DNA of 64,000 bases. Origin: Leptospira mtsangambouensis (GTDB lineage: Bacteria; Spirochaetota; Leptospiria; Leptospirales; Leptospiraceae). Shown here one piece after another: positions 38,635-48,650 of the stretch; the stretch's first letter is position 1; each line of letters starts with the position of its first letter. The DNA lies in contig NZ_RQHK01000002.1 of the NCBI RefSeq assembly GCF_004770475.1, positions 1-64,000 of the forward strand, given 5' to 3'. The notes beneath the pieces are model-generated. The model did no database searches, had not been told where the DNA came from, and saw nothing but the letters and a program-made list of their open reading frames with translations. The position numbers were made by a program, and so were the translations under genes.

Positions 38635-41148
38635 ATGGTTGTCAACAATCCTCGTTTAATTACCCTTTTATCAGAAGAACAAAAAGCCGACTTGGCTTCG
38701 ATGGAAAAACAATTTGCCCACCATTTGGAATATACCATTGGTAAAAACAGATTTAATCTTAAAAACGAAGATATATACAAAGCACTCGGACATACCATCA
38801 GAGACTTTTTAATCGATCGTTTGAATGTCACTCACGAACGTTATCGTAATGAAAATCCCAAACGAGTGTTTTATTTTTCATTAGAATTTTTAATGGGCCG
38901 CACTCTCATGAATGCTCTCATCAATCTTGGGTTATACGAAACAATCCAAGTGATGCTTCGAGGGATTGGTTTTGAACTAACGGATGTTTTAGAATTTGAA
39001 ACCGATGCAGGACTTGGTAACGGTGGACTTGGTCGGCTTGCCGCTTGTTTTTTAGATTCGATGGCCACTCTGAATGTCCCAGGGTTTGGGTATGGAATTC
39101 GATATGATTATGGAATTTTTAACCAAATCATTGCCAATGGAAGCCAATTGGAAATGCCCGACCACTGGGATGCAGACGGAGTTCCTTATGAAGTGGTAAG
39201 GTCAGATATTTCCTTTTCTGTTGGTTTTTTTGGTCATACAGAGACAAGGGTTTCGGGGAAAGGAAAAATCCAACATGATTGGGTTCCAGATGAAACGGTT
39301 CTTGCTTCCGCACATGATTATCCCATCCCTGGATTTAACACAAGTACGGTGAACTATTTAAGGCTTTGGGCCGCCAAATCTTCTGAAGAATTTAATTTGG
39401 ATTATTTTAACCACGGTGATTATATGAAAGCCGTACAAGATAAATCCATTTCCGAAAATATTTCTAAAGTATTATACCCCAATGACACCACCGAACAAGG
39501 AAAGGTGCTAAGGCTCAAACAACAATACTTTATGGTTTGTGCTTCTCTCCAAGACATCTTAACTCAGTTTCGTGAATCGAACCAAAATCTGAAAGAACTT
39601 CCAAATTATATTGCCATCCAATTGAATGATACCCATCCAAGTATTGGGATTGCAGAGCTGATGCGAATTTTTCTCGATAATGAAGAGATGGATTGGGAGC
39701 CAGCTTGGGAGATCGTCACCAAAGTTTTTTCTTATACCAACCATACAGTTTTGCCAGAGGCTTTGGAAACATGGAGAGTTGAACTTTTTGAAAAACTTTT
39801 GCCGAGGCATTTAGAAATCATTTATGAAATCAACCACCGGTTTTTATCGGAAGTTCGAAACAAAGGGATTTTGTCCGATGAGGAAATCCAAAGAGTCAGC
39901 ATCATTGAAGAAGGAAATGAAAAAAGGATTCGTATGGCAAACTTGGCTGTCATTGGATCTTATCGGGTCAATGGGGTTGCCGAACTTCATTCGGAACTCA
40001 TCAAAAAAACCATTTTCCAGGCCTTTACAAATGTATTCCCTGAAAAATTTAATAACAAAACCAATGGGATCACCCCACGTCGTTGGTTACTCCAATCAAA
40101 CCCAAGTTTGGCGAACCTGATCTCCAAACGAATTGGAAACGGATTTACCACTGATCTTTCGAAATTAAGAGAATTAGAATCCTTTGTAGATGAAGCCGAT
40201 TTCCAAAATGATTGGCGAATGGTAAAACAAACTGCAAAAGATGAATTATCCAAACTCATCAAAAGTGAAACAGGAATCACCATCGATCCAAAATCACTCA
40301 TTGATGTACAAATCAAACGGTTTCATGAATACAAACGCCAACTACTCAATATTTTGCGAGTGATTGCATTGTATAGACGGATCAAAGAAAATCCATCTCG
40401 TGAAATGACACCACGAACGGTGATTTTTGGTGGGAAGGCTGCCCCTGGTTATTATATGGCCAAACTCATCATCAAACTCATCAATAATGTAGCCTGGGTC
40501 ATCAATCGTGATCCCGATGTGGCGGAAAGGTTAAAAGTGGTTTTTTTACCCAACTACCGTGTGAGTTTAGCAGAAAAAATCATTCCTGGTAGCAATCTTT
40601 CAGAACAAATTTCAACAGCAGGAACCGAAGCCTCTGGCACTAGTAACATGAAATTTATGTTAAACGGTGCATTGACCATTGGAACTTTAGATGGGGCCAA
40701 CGTAGAAATTCTTGAGGAAGTGGGGCCTGAAAATATTTATATCTTCGGACTTCATACAGAAGAGGTGTTTCGTTTGAAAGAAGCCGGATACCAACCAGCT
40801 GATTACATACGCAAAAACGATGAACTGCACCGTGTGCTTCTTATGATCCGGGAGAATTTTTTCTCAATGGGTGAACCAGGAATTTTTGGACCCATTTATG
40901 ATAGTTTGTATTATACTGACAATTATTTACTCATGGCTGATTTTGATGCTTATGATATGACCCAAAACCTGGTGGCGAGAGATTATTTGGACGAAACCAC
41001 TTGGACTAAAAAATCCATTTTGAATGTGGCTAGGTCAGGGAAATTTTCTTCTGACAGGACCATTCGGGAGTATGCTAAGGAGATCTGGAAGGTCCCTCTC
41101 CTTGACACAGTTCCACCAAAAACTATCTACAAATTGCCACAAAACTGA
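38635..41148 (+). CDS. glgP: glycogen/maltodextrin phosphorylase
   Basis: An 837-residue glycosyltransferase family 35 enzyme releasing glucose-1-phosphate from alpha-1,4-glucans. Motifs: FYFSLEFLMGRTLMNALINL, DAGLGNGGLGRLAACFLDS, and EASGTSNMKFMLNGALTIGT with the PLP-binding Lys673. The length matches bacterial GlgP. No other glycogen gene is adjacent. No clear Shine-Dalgarno precedes ATG 38635. Confidence 0.97.
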   Translation: MVVNNPRLITLLSEEQKADLASMEKQFAHHLEYTIGKNRFNLKNEDIYKALGHTIRDFLIDRLNVTHERYRNENPKRVFYFSLEFLMGRTLMNALINLGLYETIQVMLRGIGFELTDVLEFETDAGLGNGGLGRLAACFLDSMATLNVPGFGYGIRYDYGIFNQIIANGSQLEMPDHWDADGVPYEVVRSDISFSVGFFGHTETRVSGKGKIQHDWVPDETVLASAHDYPIPGFNTSTVNYLRLWAAKSSEEFNLDYFNHGDYMKAVQDKSISENISKVLYPNDTTEQGKVLRLKQQYFMVCASLQDILTQFRESNQNLKELPNYIAIQLNDTHPSIGIAELMRIFLDNEEMDWEPAWEIVTKVFSYTNHTVLPEALETWRVELFEKLLPRHLEIIYEINHRFLSEVRNKGILSDEEIQRVSIIEEGNEKRIRMANLAVIGSYRVNGVAELHSELIKKTIFQAFTNVFPEKFNNKTNGITPRRWLLQSNPSLANLISKRIGNGFTTDLSKLRELESFVDEADFQNDWRMVKQTAKDELSKLIKSETGITIDPKSLIDVQIKRFHEYKRQLLNILRVIALYRRIKENPSREMTPRTVIFGGKAAPGYYMAKLIIKLINNVAWVINRDPDVAERLKVVFLPNYRVSLAEKIIPGSNLSEQISTAGTEASGTSNMKFMLNGALTIGTLDGANVEILEEVGPENIYIFGLHTEEVFRLKEAGYQPADYIRKNDELHRVLLMIRENFFSMGEPGIFGPIYDSLYYTDNYLLMADFDAYDMTQNLVARDYLDETTWTKKSILNVARSGKFSSDRTIREYAKEIWKVPLLDTVPPKTIYKLPQN

Positions 41149-41197
41149 ATCGACATAAAAGAACCAAGGTTGTATTGTTCCAAGGAAAGGGTCCCAA

Positions 41198-41665
41198 ATG
41201 AGTAAAGGTTATATTATATGTGTCGATGATGAAGTATCGGTATTGGAAACGCTTGCAGAACAACTTCTGGCTCGATTTGGCGAATCCCATATCATCGAGA
41301 CTGCCAGTAGTGCGGAAGAAGCACTTTCCCTCATCGACGAAATCATCAGTAGCAACGACATCGTGGAGTTGATTGTTTCTGACCAAGTGATGCCTGGAAT
41401 GAAAGGAGATCGATTTTTGGAACAGGTGCACCACCGCCTTCCAGATGCGATCAAAATCCTACTGACAGGTCAGGCGGGACTTGATTCGGCCATCTATGCC
41501 ATTAATAACGGGGGACTTAGTCGGTATGTCGAAAAACCTTGGAACATTGAAGAACTCTCCAAAGACATCAAAGACCTACTCGATAAGTTCAGACAAAACT
41601 TGGAAAACCAACATCTCATCCAAGCCCTCAACCGTCGCATCATCGAATTGGAATCTCAGCAGTAA
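41198..41665 (+). CDS. response regulator receiver protein
   Basis: A 155-residue receiver with Asp62 in [13 protein letters not shown], switch Thr in ILLTGQA and Lys in [11 protein letters not shown]. The KPW variant and the [12 protein letters not shown] segment are typical of receivers found in PP2C/HD-type signalling proteins. A short C-terminal coiled coil (about 120-155) follows; there is no output domain. GGAAAGGG precedes the ATG. The cognate kinase is unknown. Confidence 0.92.
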   Translation: MSKGYIICVDDEVSVLETLAEQLLARFGESHIIETASSAEEALSLIDEIISSNDIVELIVSDQVMPGMKGDRFLEQVHHRLPDAIKILLTGQAGLDSAIYAINNGGLSRYVEKPWNIEELSKDIKDLLDKFRQNLENQHLIQALNRRIIELESQQ

Positions 41666-42722
41666 AAAAAATCTCCTTCTTCTATTGATCTTTCTTTCTC
41701 TTCCTTCGGTTTGGGGGAAAGAGAAAGATCTCAGTCCAGAACAAATCGCCAAAAAAAAAGAAGTTCTTTCCAAAATGGTTCGTTATGGAACCAGCCAGGA
41801 AAGAAAACAAGCATTAGGTGAACTGACTCGTTTTCCCAAAGAAAATGCAGGTGAACTTTATACCTTAGTTGGTGAACAATTAAAAACAGAAAAAGATATG
41901 GGGATGAAAATTGTTCTCTTAAAAACCATTGGTGACTTGGATTTAAAAGAAAACAAAGACACCATCATTGGTTTGTTTGAAGATTCCAATGAAGATGTTG
42001 CCAAACAAGCTGTTACTTCTGCCAAAAAAATGAAATTAGCAGAAGCAACAAGTCCCTTACTCGAAAAAGTAAAAAAGGAAGATTTTACAAAAAATTCCAA
42101 TTCACTGAGCCTATACATCAGTGCACTTGGTGAATTGCCAGAGGGAAAAACCGCTGCTCCTTTTTTGGAAACCAAGTTTCGTGAAAAATTTAATAACGCC
42201 GATATGCGTGGTCAGATTGCTTTGTATTTTGGATCCGTACTTTATTCTGATGCAGAATCTGCTCTAATGGAAGTTGCATTTGATGAAATCCAACCTACCA
42301 CTTTGCGATGTTATTCGATGAATACATTGGGGAAATTAAAATCAGAGACAGCAAAACCAAAGTTATACGAACTACTTGACTCTCTTAAAAAAACAGCAGG
42401 TAAGTTGGATGCCAAAAAGGCCCAATCCTTAAAAATTTATGCGATTGGCGCTCTTGTGACGATGGGTGACAAAGAAGTATTTCAGGAACTAAATGAATTT
42501 GCTCGTGATGATGATAGTATGGTGAGACTGCGGGCCATCGAGTTTATGGGAAATCTGAAAGATCCCAAAGCTTTAGAGTTATTGGAATACAAAAGGGACC
42601 GGGACCCAAGCCCGAAAGTGCAGAAGGCTGCCAAAAAAGCCATCGATCAAATCAACGGGAAAGAAACCGTTCCCGATGAAGAAAAACCACCGGAAGAAAA
42701 ATCGGAAGAAGAACCCAAATGA
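41526..42722 (+). CDS. exported HEAT-repeat protein (start uncertain)
   Basis: A protein of at least 340 residues with a clear signal peptide ([18 protein letters not shown]) and then HEAT-like helical repeats ([38 protein letters not shown]), ending in an acidic Pro/Glu tail. HEAT repeats bind partner proteins. No ATG, GTG or TTG lies immediately before the signal sequence: the nearest in-frame starts are ATG 41526 and TTG 41547, deep in the response-regulator gene, or TTG 41694 inside the hydrophobic core. I give 41526 as a lower bound. The stop overlaps the next gene as ATGA. Confidence 0.75.
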   Translation: MSKNLGTLKNSPKTSKTYSISSDKTWKTNISSKPSTVASSNWNLSSKKNLLLLLIFLSLPSVWGKEKDLSPEQIAKKKEVLSKMVRYGTSQERKQALGELTRFPKENAGELYTLVGEQLKTEKDMGMKIVLLKTIGDLDLKENKDTIIGLFEDSNEDVAKQAVTSAKKMKLAEATSPLLEKVKKEDFTKNSNSLSLYISALGELPEGKTAAPFLETKFREKFNNADMRGQIALYFGSVLYSDAESALMEVAFDEIQPTTLRCYSMNTLGKLKSETAKPKLYELLDSLKKTAGKLDAKKAQSLKIYAIGALVTMGDKEVFQELNEFARDDDSMVRLRAIEFMGNLKDPKALELLEYKRDRDPSPKVQKAAKKAIDQINGKETVPDEEKPPEEKSEEEPK

Positions 42723-43216
42723 ATTGGAGAGTGTTCACTTCTTTACTGATTTTTCTTTTATCATTTTCGGGAATTTCTATTGATGCAGAAGATGACGGGC
42801 GTTATACGGGACCAATCTCCCGTTCCGAAAAAAGAATTTTGGATGGAAAATCAGAGTTCCAAAAATCGGGAACTTTTCCCTTAGAGTGGAAATTGTTTTT
42901 CAAGGGTAAACAAGGGGATTTTGTTGTTTTTTATGACTTAAACGGGGATGAAATTCATTACCGATACAGACGGAATAAATTCGATTTGGATGCTGAATTT
43001 TTTGTGAAGGATTTGTTTCCAGGAAATCCTTACCGAGTAAAAGGAGAATGGATCGGATATTATTTTTATTCAGTGGATGAAAGAGGGAGACGTTCTTCTC
43101 TGCCCACACCTAAAAAACTCCCAGCAGAACCAAAAGAATTTACCGACAGACAATCGGTTCCTATCTTTAAGCTTATTGAATATATAGAAGTTAGAACAGA
43201 TGACCTTCTTTATTAA
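42719..43216 (+). CDS. exported protein of unknown function
   Basis: A 165-residue protein with a signal peptide ([23 protein letters not shown]). The mature part has beta-rich segments (FVVFYDLNGDEIHYRYR, VKGEWIGYYFYSVDERG) and no recognised family. It overlaps the HEAT-repeat gene by 4 bp (ATGA), so the two are probably made and act together. The 3' end overlaps the convergent outer-membrane gene by 4 bp. Confidence 0.75.
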   Translation: MNWRVFTSLLIFLLSFSGISIDAEDDGRYTGPISRSEKRILDGKSEFQKSGTFPLEWKLFFKGKQGDFVVFYDLNGDEIHYRYRRNKFDLDAEFFVKDLFPGNPYRVKGEWIGYYFYSVDERGRRSSLPTPKKLPAEPKEFTDRQSVPIFKLIEYIEVRTDDLLY

Positions 43217-44766
43217 AGATCAATTTTTTGTAATAACTGAAAATTGATAAATAAAATGGGATTGGGATCATTTTCTTTTTCCGAATAACTGACGTTTAGT
43301 GAAATAAAGGGACTTACCCATTTGAGTTTGATGATTTCTGCTCTATCGTTTAAGTTGATATTAAAATCAGTAGCATAAGTCCAGTTTTCAAACCATGCCC
43401 TAGTTTTTGGCTGACCTTCTCTGAATATTCCACTGAACTCAAGTAAGTTACTAGTTCCAAAAGGAATCGCAAGTTTTCCTTCCCACTGGCCTCCATTCTC
43501 TCTCGATTCAAATCCAAAAGAGACCACCGCTTTTTCCTTTCTCCATTCATAAAATGCAGCTCTCCCGATTTCATTCCAATGGTAGTTCCCTGTCTCATTG
43601 TATTCCCGATACCTATAAATTAGGTTTCCCCATTCGCTTAAGAAAAATGGGAAGAATCCTGACCTTCCATTTTCATACCGATGTCCTTCAATGGAACTTA
43701 AAAACTCTGATCCAACTAAATGTTTGAAACTCATTCTTGTATAACCTAGGTTTTGTGGGATTTGTGGCCTCACTTCATCGGGTGATACCATTCCATAAAG
43801 AAGGGGTGAGTCCCTATACACGGTAGCATCGAGGATGAATTTGGACTCAAGTGATTCTGATTTTAAATAAACAAATCCAACGGATTCTTGTTTGTTGTAT
43901 ATGGATTCGGATTGGATTCGATGAGTACCCCAGTCTTTGGAATTCCAAGCATCATTGATGTACAGACTGGATTTGTTATCTCCACCTGACCAAACACCCG
44001 AATAGGATTTGTTTGGTGATACAAAATAAAGTCCAGGATAAGATGAAAATGCATTTGCATGATAAATCCCAAGTTCATATTCTTTTGTATCAACTAATAA
44101 CCGATACCCGAAGAAATTAGAAAGTGTAATGGGTTGGGGGAGAGGAGAACCAGTTCGTTCTAATTGGGAATAAAAGTTTGGATCTTTGGCAAAGTAAAAA
44201 TGGGGAATTGGTTTATAACGATTCCCCGATGTGAATCGAAATGTTTGGTATGTAAGGTTGACTCCATAAGAAAATTCTTCATCTCGTTTTTCCAAAATCC
44301 AAATTTGTCCTTTCCCTCGTCCGCCGAGAAAAACGGAGGAATGATTTTTTTCTTTTCTTGGTAGATACCTTACATCTAAATTTTGGTAACTCATTCCAAA
44401 AAAAATTTCAGAAGGAGAATCGAACCCTTCTTTGGTTTTTGTATTGTCTTCTTTCGAGAGGGAACTTTTGTTCTTTGGGAGTGTTTTGTTTCCAGCAAAC
44501 TTTTGTTTGTTGTCATAGAGTGTAATTTCTTGTTCTTTCCAAACCTTGGAAACAAGGGCAGCCTCCTTTCCTTTGAGCGATTTTTTCCATTCTAAAAATT
44601 TTTCTGGGGCTTGTTTGGACTTTTCTTTCCAAGCAGCGGCCAAATGGGGTGGGAACCCTGCTTTTAAAAGTTGCGGGATGGTGACTTGGTCTGGCTTTTT
44701 TTCTACGCCAGACAAAGACTGTACGAAAGAAATCCACAAAATTACCCCAATTTTCTGCCAATCCAC
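43213..44766 (-). CDS. outer-membrane beta-barrel protein of unknown function
   Basis: A 517-residue protein with a signal peptide (MDWQKIGVILWISFVQSLSG). An N-terminal helical stretch (IPQLLKAGFPPHLAAAWKEK, about 30-90) is followed by a low-complexity linker and, from about 115, a long region of alternating aromatic/polar strands typical of outer-membrane barrels (YGVNLTYQTFRFTSG; FVSPFISLNVSYSE-type strands near the end). No named family is recognised. It is transcribed alone, convergent with the preceding operon. Confidence 0.7.
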   Translation of the reverse strand: MDWQKIGVILWISFVQSLSGVEKKPDQVTIPQLLKAGFPPHLAAAWKEKSKQAPEKFLEWKKSLKGKEAALVSKVWKEQEITLYDNKQKFAGNKTLPKNKSSLSKEDNTKTKEGFDSPSEIFFGMSYQNLDVRYLPRKEKNHSSVFLGGRGKGQIWILEKRDEEFSYGVNLTYQTFRFTSGNRYKPIPHFYFAKDPNFYSQLERTGSPLPQPITLSNFFGYRLLVDTKEYELGIYHANAFSSYPGLYFVSPNKSYSGVWSGGDNKSSLYINDAWNSKDWGTHRIQSESIYNKQESVGFVYLKSESLESKFILDATVYRDSPLLYGMVSPDEVRPQIPQNLGYTRMSFKHLVGSEFLSSIEGHRYENGRSGFFPFFLSEWGNLIYRYREYNETGNYHWNEIGRAAFYEWRKEKAVVSFGFESRENGGQWEGKLAIPFGTSNLLEFSGIFREGQPKTRAWFENWTYATDFNINLNDRAEIIKLKWVSPFISLNVSYSEKENDPNPILFINFQLLQKIDL

Positions 44767-44893
44767 CAGGATTGGGGTCTGAATTTTCGATTTTTTGCCC
44801 GAAGTCCGATTGCTTTTTTCTAAAAAGGGACATATTCTTAACCTCCCAGTGAAAAAAAATCAAGCGAGGGCGGGTTTTGTCCCAGGGGAATGC

Positions 44894-44978
44894 TAAATTT
44901 ATATATAGAAACCGATAAAGACGTGAAAAAAATATTGACTTAACTTTCCAAATGTTAAGTAGTGTAAACAAGCGTTTA
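44894..44978 (+). promoter_or_regulatory. palindromes and promoter-like boxes upstream of the small gene
   Basis: Two perfect inverted repeats lie close together: ACTTAAC-N9-GTTAAGT (44938-44960) and TAAAC-N4-GTTTA (44965-44978). A TTGACT box (44935-44940) overlaps the first. Further left TAAA (44894-44897) and ACCGATAA (44911-44918) resemble the two halves of a sigma28 promoter, but the gap is 13 bp rather than about 15. The cluster suggests an operator for a dimeric regulator. The rest of 44767-45042 shows nothing clear. Confidence 0.4.
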
Positions 44979-45042
44979 GTATATTATTGGTATTATTTTT
45001 TAGTTTTATGTCGTCTAACATGATGACGGGGAGGAAAAACCT

Positions 45043-45258
45043 ATGATCGTTCGATCCATCCAACAACCCGCTTACAACCGCCACAAGGACCAAGGCCTCG
45101 CAGGCCAGGGCCCGAAAAAGGGATTTTCCCAGAACCAAACTGGGAAGACCTTTGAAGAGTATTTACTGGAAGCTTTCCAAGGGGAAGTGGTTCAAAATGG
45201 AGAATGGGTATCCCCATCTCTCTCCACTCTTGGCCAAAAGAACCTGAAAAGGATGTAG
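45043..45258 (+). CDS. small protein of unknown function
   Basis: A 71-residue, Gln/Gly/Lys-rich reading frame (MIVRSIQQPAYNRHKDQGL onward; FEEYLLEAFQGEVVQNGEWV in the second half). I accept it because GGGGAGG lies 8 bp before the ATG and regulatory-like palindromes lie upstream. No family is recognised and no membrane or signal segment is seen. It is 56 bp upstream of the polysaccharide exporter genes and could be their leader gene. Confidence 0.5.
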   Translation: MIVRSIQQPAYNRHKDQGLAGQGPKKGFSQNQTGKTFEEYLLEAFQGEVVQNGEWVSPSLSTLGQKNLKRM

Positions 45259-45314
45259 GACCAAAAACAGGCTTCCCGTTCTAGAACTGGGGGCCTATAG
45301 CCGACAATCAAAGT

Positions 45315-46064
45315 ATGGAGAAAGTTTCCATACTTTGGGCTCTCGTTCGACGAGACTACGCACTGCAGTATGCAGGATCCTTTTTAGGAATCTCCTGGAT
45401 GTTTTTGCAGAACCTAGTACTCATTAGTTTGTACGCACTGGTTTTTTTGGTGCTCAACTTAAAAACTCCCTCTACACAAGAAGATTTCACTGCTTATCTT
45501 TTAACAGGACTCCTCTATTGGATCCCCATCCAAGAACTTTTGGTTCGTGGTACAGGGATTCTCACTGATAACAGAAGTTTACTCAAACGTTCCAGTCTTG
45601 GAATCGATTTGTTTTTATGGATTCCTTATGTTCAGTTTCTCATCCATAGTTTAGTCACTTCCATTCCTGTATTTTTATATCTGGCTTATTCTGGTAAATT
45701 AAACCTGTCTGGAATTTTTTTTGGATATACCATTCTTGTTTTTGCTGGGTTGTATTTGATGTTACTTCTCCATTATCTTTCAAGGTTAAATATTTTGTTA
45801 AAAGATATATCACCTCTTATCCGTTTGGTGAGTCAGTTGATATTCTGGGGAATCCCTGTTTTATATTATCCTACTGGGTATTTAAAAGAATGGAATCGTT
45901 TTAATCCCTTTACGATTCCTTTGGATATCTTTCGCACTTCTGTCATTCCAGGTTACACTCCACAATTTGATTGGATTCAAATTTTACCTTTTCTCTTCTT
46001 TTTCCTTCTCGTTTATTTACTTGCGAAACGTAAATTTCAGTCGGTCATTTTGGACCATCTTTGA
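45315..46064 (+). CDS. polysaccharide ABC exporter, permease (Wzm type)
   Basis: A 249-residue ABC-2 type membrane protein with about six helices. The N-terminal ALVRRDYALQYAGSFLGISW and the late NPFTIPLDIFR are typical of O-antigen/teichoic acid export permeases. It forms the channel with the ATPase encoded next, moving a lipid-linked polysaccharide across the inner membrane. The stop overlaps or closely adjoins the ATPase start. Confidence 0.9.
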   Translation: MEKVSILWALVRRDYALQYAGSFLGISWMFLQNLVLISLYALVFLVLNLKTPSTQEDFTAYLLTGLLYWIPIQELLVRGTGILTDNRSLLKRSSLGIDLFLWIPYVQFLIHSLVTSIPVFLYLAYSGKLNLSGIFFGYTILVFAGLYLMLLLHYLSRLNILLKDISPLIRLVSQLIFWGIPVLYYPTGYLKEWNRFNPFTIPLDIFRTSVIPGYTPQFDWIQILPFLFFFLLVYLLAKRKFQSVILDHL

Positions 46065-46066
46065 TT

Positions 46067-47266
46067 ATGCCTTCTGTTGTTTTAGAAAATCTTACTAAGG
46101 ACTATCATGGATTTTCAAGACCTTGGAAACGACTTTTAGCAGGAATCAGTTTTGGATACTTCGGCATAGATCTAAATTTTACCGCCATACGGTCGTTAAA
46201 CCTTCGTGTTGGTCCTGGCGAAATCTTAGGAATCATTGGAAAAAATGGAGCAGGCAAATCAACACTCTTAAAATTGATTACGGGTGTTATCAGTAAGGAT
46301 AAGGGAAATCTGATTGTGAATGGTTCGGTTCGTGCCCTCCTCGAACTCAGTGTTGGATTCAATCCAGAACTTTCTGGTGAAGAAAATGTATTCTACAACG
46401 GCCTTGTTTGGGGATATAAACCATCTGAGATCAAAGAACTAATCGATTCTATTTTTGAATTTGCTGAGTTGAAAGAGTTTCGAAATTCACCTTTAAAGAA
46501 TTATAGTTCCGGTATGGCGATGCGTCTTGGTTTTAGTCTCGCAACTGCAAAACGCCCGGACATCTTAATTGTGGACGAAGCCTTAGCCGTTGGTGATGCA
46601 AGTTTCCAACAAAAATGTTTGAAACGAATCAAAGAGTTTTCTAATCTTGGGTCTTGTATTTTGGTTGTGAGCCATGATCTTGGACTCATCTCATATTTTT
46701 GTACAAGAGCAATCCTTCTAGACCATGGCAGTTTGTTGTTTGATGGAAGTCCAAGACTTGCCATCGAAGAATATATGCATGTCTTGGCCAAAAAAACAGA
46801 ACCTTCCTCTATTCCAAATTCGGAATCGATCCAAAATATTTTGGTTTCTCTCCGAAATGATAAGGGCTTGGACACAAGCCACCACTTCCTGGGAGCCACA
46901 GCCACTCTACGAATAGAATTCCAAACAACAAAAACGATAAGCGATGCTACCATTGGATTCCATATCGATAGTGAAAAGGGGATCCGTATCTTTGGAACCA
47001 ATTCATACCACTTGGGCAAACGAAATTTGAAGATCCAAGAGTTGGAATCTACTGTTGTCGAATTCCAATTCCCCATCCAATTCAGTGATGGAAAATACAG
47101 TTTGGGAGTTTCCATCCATAAAGGAGAGACCCATATGGAAGGTAGCTATTTTTGGGCTGAATCCATTTTGGACTTTGAGGTAGAACGAGGAAAAATCGAA
47201 AAATTCGTAGGCCTTTGCCATTTACCGACGGAATTCCAAATCCAAACCGTTTCCAAATCGGAATAG
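46067..47266 (+). CDS. polysaccharide ABC exporter, ATPase with glycan-binding domain (Wzt type)
   Basis: A 399-residue ATPase. Walker A is GIIGKNGAGKSTLL, the signature is KNYSSGMAMRLGFS, and Walker B is ILIVDEALAVGD, all of the KpsT/Wzt subgroup. After about residue 245 a beta-sandwich domain follows (TLRIEFQTTKTISDATIGFH; YSLGVSIHKGETHMEG), matching the Wzt C-terminal domain that recognises the finished glycan chain. ATG 46067 is used; TTG 46061 is an alternative overlapping the permease. ugd follows 45 bp downstream. Confidence 0.93.
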   Translation: MPSVVLENLTKDYHGFSRPWKRLLAGISFGYFGIDLNFTAIRSLNLRVGPGEILGIIGKNGAGKSTLLKLITGVISKDKGNLIVNGSVRALLELSVGFNPELSGEENVFYNGLVWGYKPSEIKELIDSIFEFAELKEFRNSPLKNYSSGMAMRLGFSLATAKRPDILIVDEALAVGDASFQQKCLKRIKEFSNLGSCILVVSHDLGLISYFCTRAILLDHGSLLFDGSPRLAIEEYMHVLAKKTEPSSIPNSESIQNILVSLRNDKGLDTSHHFLGATATLRIEFQTTKTISDATIGFHIDSEKGIRIFGTNSYHLGKRNLKIQELESTVVEFQFPIQFSDGKYSLGVSIHKGETHMEGSYFWAESILDFEVERGKIEKFVGLCHLPTEFQIQTVSKSE

Positions 47267-47311
47267 AAAAACGGTTTCCCTCAAAGGAAAAACCTAAATT
47301 CTGGAAATCCT

Positions 47312-48616
47312 ATGAAAGTTTGTGTGGTCGGAACCGGATATGTGGGCCTCGTAGCAGGTACCTGTTTTGCCGAGTATGGCAATGACGTCATTTGTATTGA
47401 TAAAGATGAAAAGAAAATCAATGACCTAAAACAAGGGATCATTCCCATTTACGAACCTGGTCTCTCCGAACTTGTGGAACGAAACCACAAGGAAGGAAGG
47501 TTACATTTTTCCACTTCCTTGAAGGATGGAGTTGAGTCTTCGGAATTTGTATTCATCGCTGTTGGAACACCAACCTCTGATAACGGTTCTGCTGATTTGC
47601 GATTTGTTTTTGCTGTCGCAGAAGAAGTCGGTAAAACAATGAACGGATATAAAATCATTGTAGATAAATCAACGGTTCCTGTTGGAACTGCAGACCAAGT
47701 AAAAGCAATTGTTGCAAAAAACACAAAACACCCGTTTGATGTTGTGTCTAATCCAGAATTCTTAAAAGAAGGTGCTGCGATTGATGACTTTATGCGACCG
47801 GAAAGAGTTGTGATCGGTGCTGAATCAGAAAAAGCAGCGAAAAAAATGAGCGAATTGTATTCTCCATTTGTTCTTAACGGCAATCCAATCATTACAATGA
47901 GTATTCGTTCCGCAGAACTTACAAAATATGCATGTAACGCCTTCCTCGCCACAAAGATTTCATTCGTAAATGAGATTGCAAATTTATGTGATGCGTTAGG
48001 TGCAAACTATGATGATGTAAGAAAGGGAATGGGAACTGACTCAAGAATTGGACGTCAGTTTTTATACGCAGGGATTGGTTATGGTGGATCTTGTTTTCCT
48101 AAAGATGTGAGAGCCTTACTTCGAACCGCAGAAGAAGTAAATGCACCTATGCATATCATTCAGTCAGTGGAAGATGTAAACGAAAAACAAAAAACTCGTT
48201 TGACCGATAAAATTTTTGAACACTTTAAATCAACAGATATGAAAGGAAAAACGTTTGGTATTTGGGGATTGGCTTTTAAGCCAGGCACCGATGATATGCG
48301 AGAAGCACCTTCCATTCCTCTCATTTATGAATTACATAAAAATGGAGCAAAAATCCAAGTATTCGATCCAGCTGCTGCCGAAACATCAAAGTACTATTTT
48401 GATGGAAAAGTAGAATATAAAAAAGACGCATATTCTGCACTCCAAGGTGCTGATGCGATGCTTTTATTAACAGAATGGAGAGAATTTAGAGAACCTGATT
48501 TTAATAAAATAAAATCGCTTTTAAAAGCTCCTCTTGTATTTGATGGAAGAAACCAATACAAACCAACTCTTATGAATGAGTTGGGTTTTACTTATTATTC
48601 GATCGGTAACCGATAA
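47312..48616 (+). CDS. ugd: UDP-glucose 6-dehydrogenase
   Basis: A 434-residue NAD-dependent enzyme making UDP-glucuronate for surface polysaccharide. The Rossmann motif is VVGTGYVGLVAGTCFAEYG at the N-terminus; the catalytic Cys261 sits in GYGGSCFPKDVRAL; the C-terminal domain has WGLAFKPGTDDMREAPS. Its position behind the Wzm/Wzt pair suggests that the exported polymer contains uronic acid or a sugar derived from it. Confidence 0.96.
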   Translation: MKVCVVGTGYVGLVAGTCFAEYGNDVICIDKDEKKINDLKQGIIPIYEPGLSELVERNHKEGRLHFSTSLKDGVESSEFVFIAVGTPTSDNGSADLRFVFAVAEEVGKTMNGYKIIVDKSTVPVGTADQVKAIVAKNTKHPFDVVSNPEFLKEGAAIDDFMRPERVVIGAESEKAAKKMSELYSPFVLNGNPIITMSIRSAELTKYACNAFLATKISFVNEIANLCDALGANYDDVRKGMGTDSRIGRQFLYAGIGYGGSCFPKDVRALLRTAEEVNAPMHIIQSVEDVNEKQKTRLTDKIFEHFKSTDMKGKTFGIWGLAFKPGTDDMREAPSIPLIYELHKNGAKIQVFDPAAAETSKYYFDGKVEYKKDAYSALQGADAMLLLTEWREFREPDFNKIKSLLKAPLVFDGRNQYKPTLMNELGFTYYSIGNR

Positions 48617-48650
48617 ACTTTTAGTCCAACCAAGTTTAGTTTTGGTTGGA

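Noticed and set aside
44513..44971. 152-residue minus-strand frame overlapping the start of the outer-membrane gene
   Set aside because: It overlaps the signal peptide region of the better-supported 43213-44766 gene in another frame, and its sequence is Arg/Lys-rich with no domain.
46501..47115. 204-residue antisense frame in the Wzt-type ATPase gene
   Set aside because: The plus-strand gene has complete ABC motifs; the antisense product is low-complexity and unsupported.
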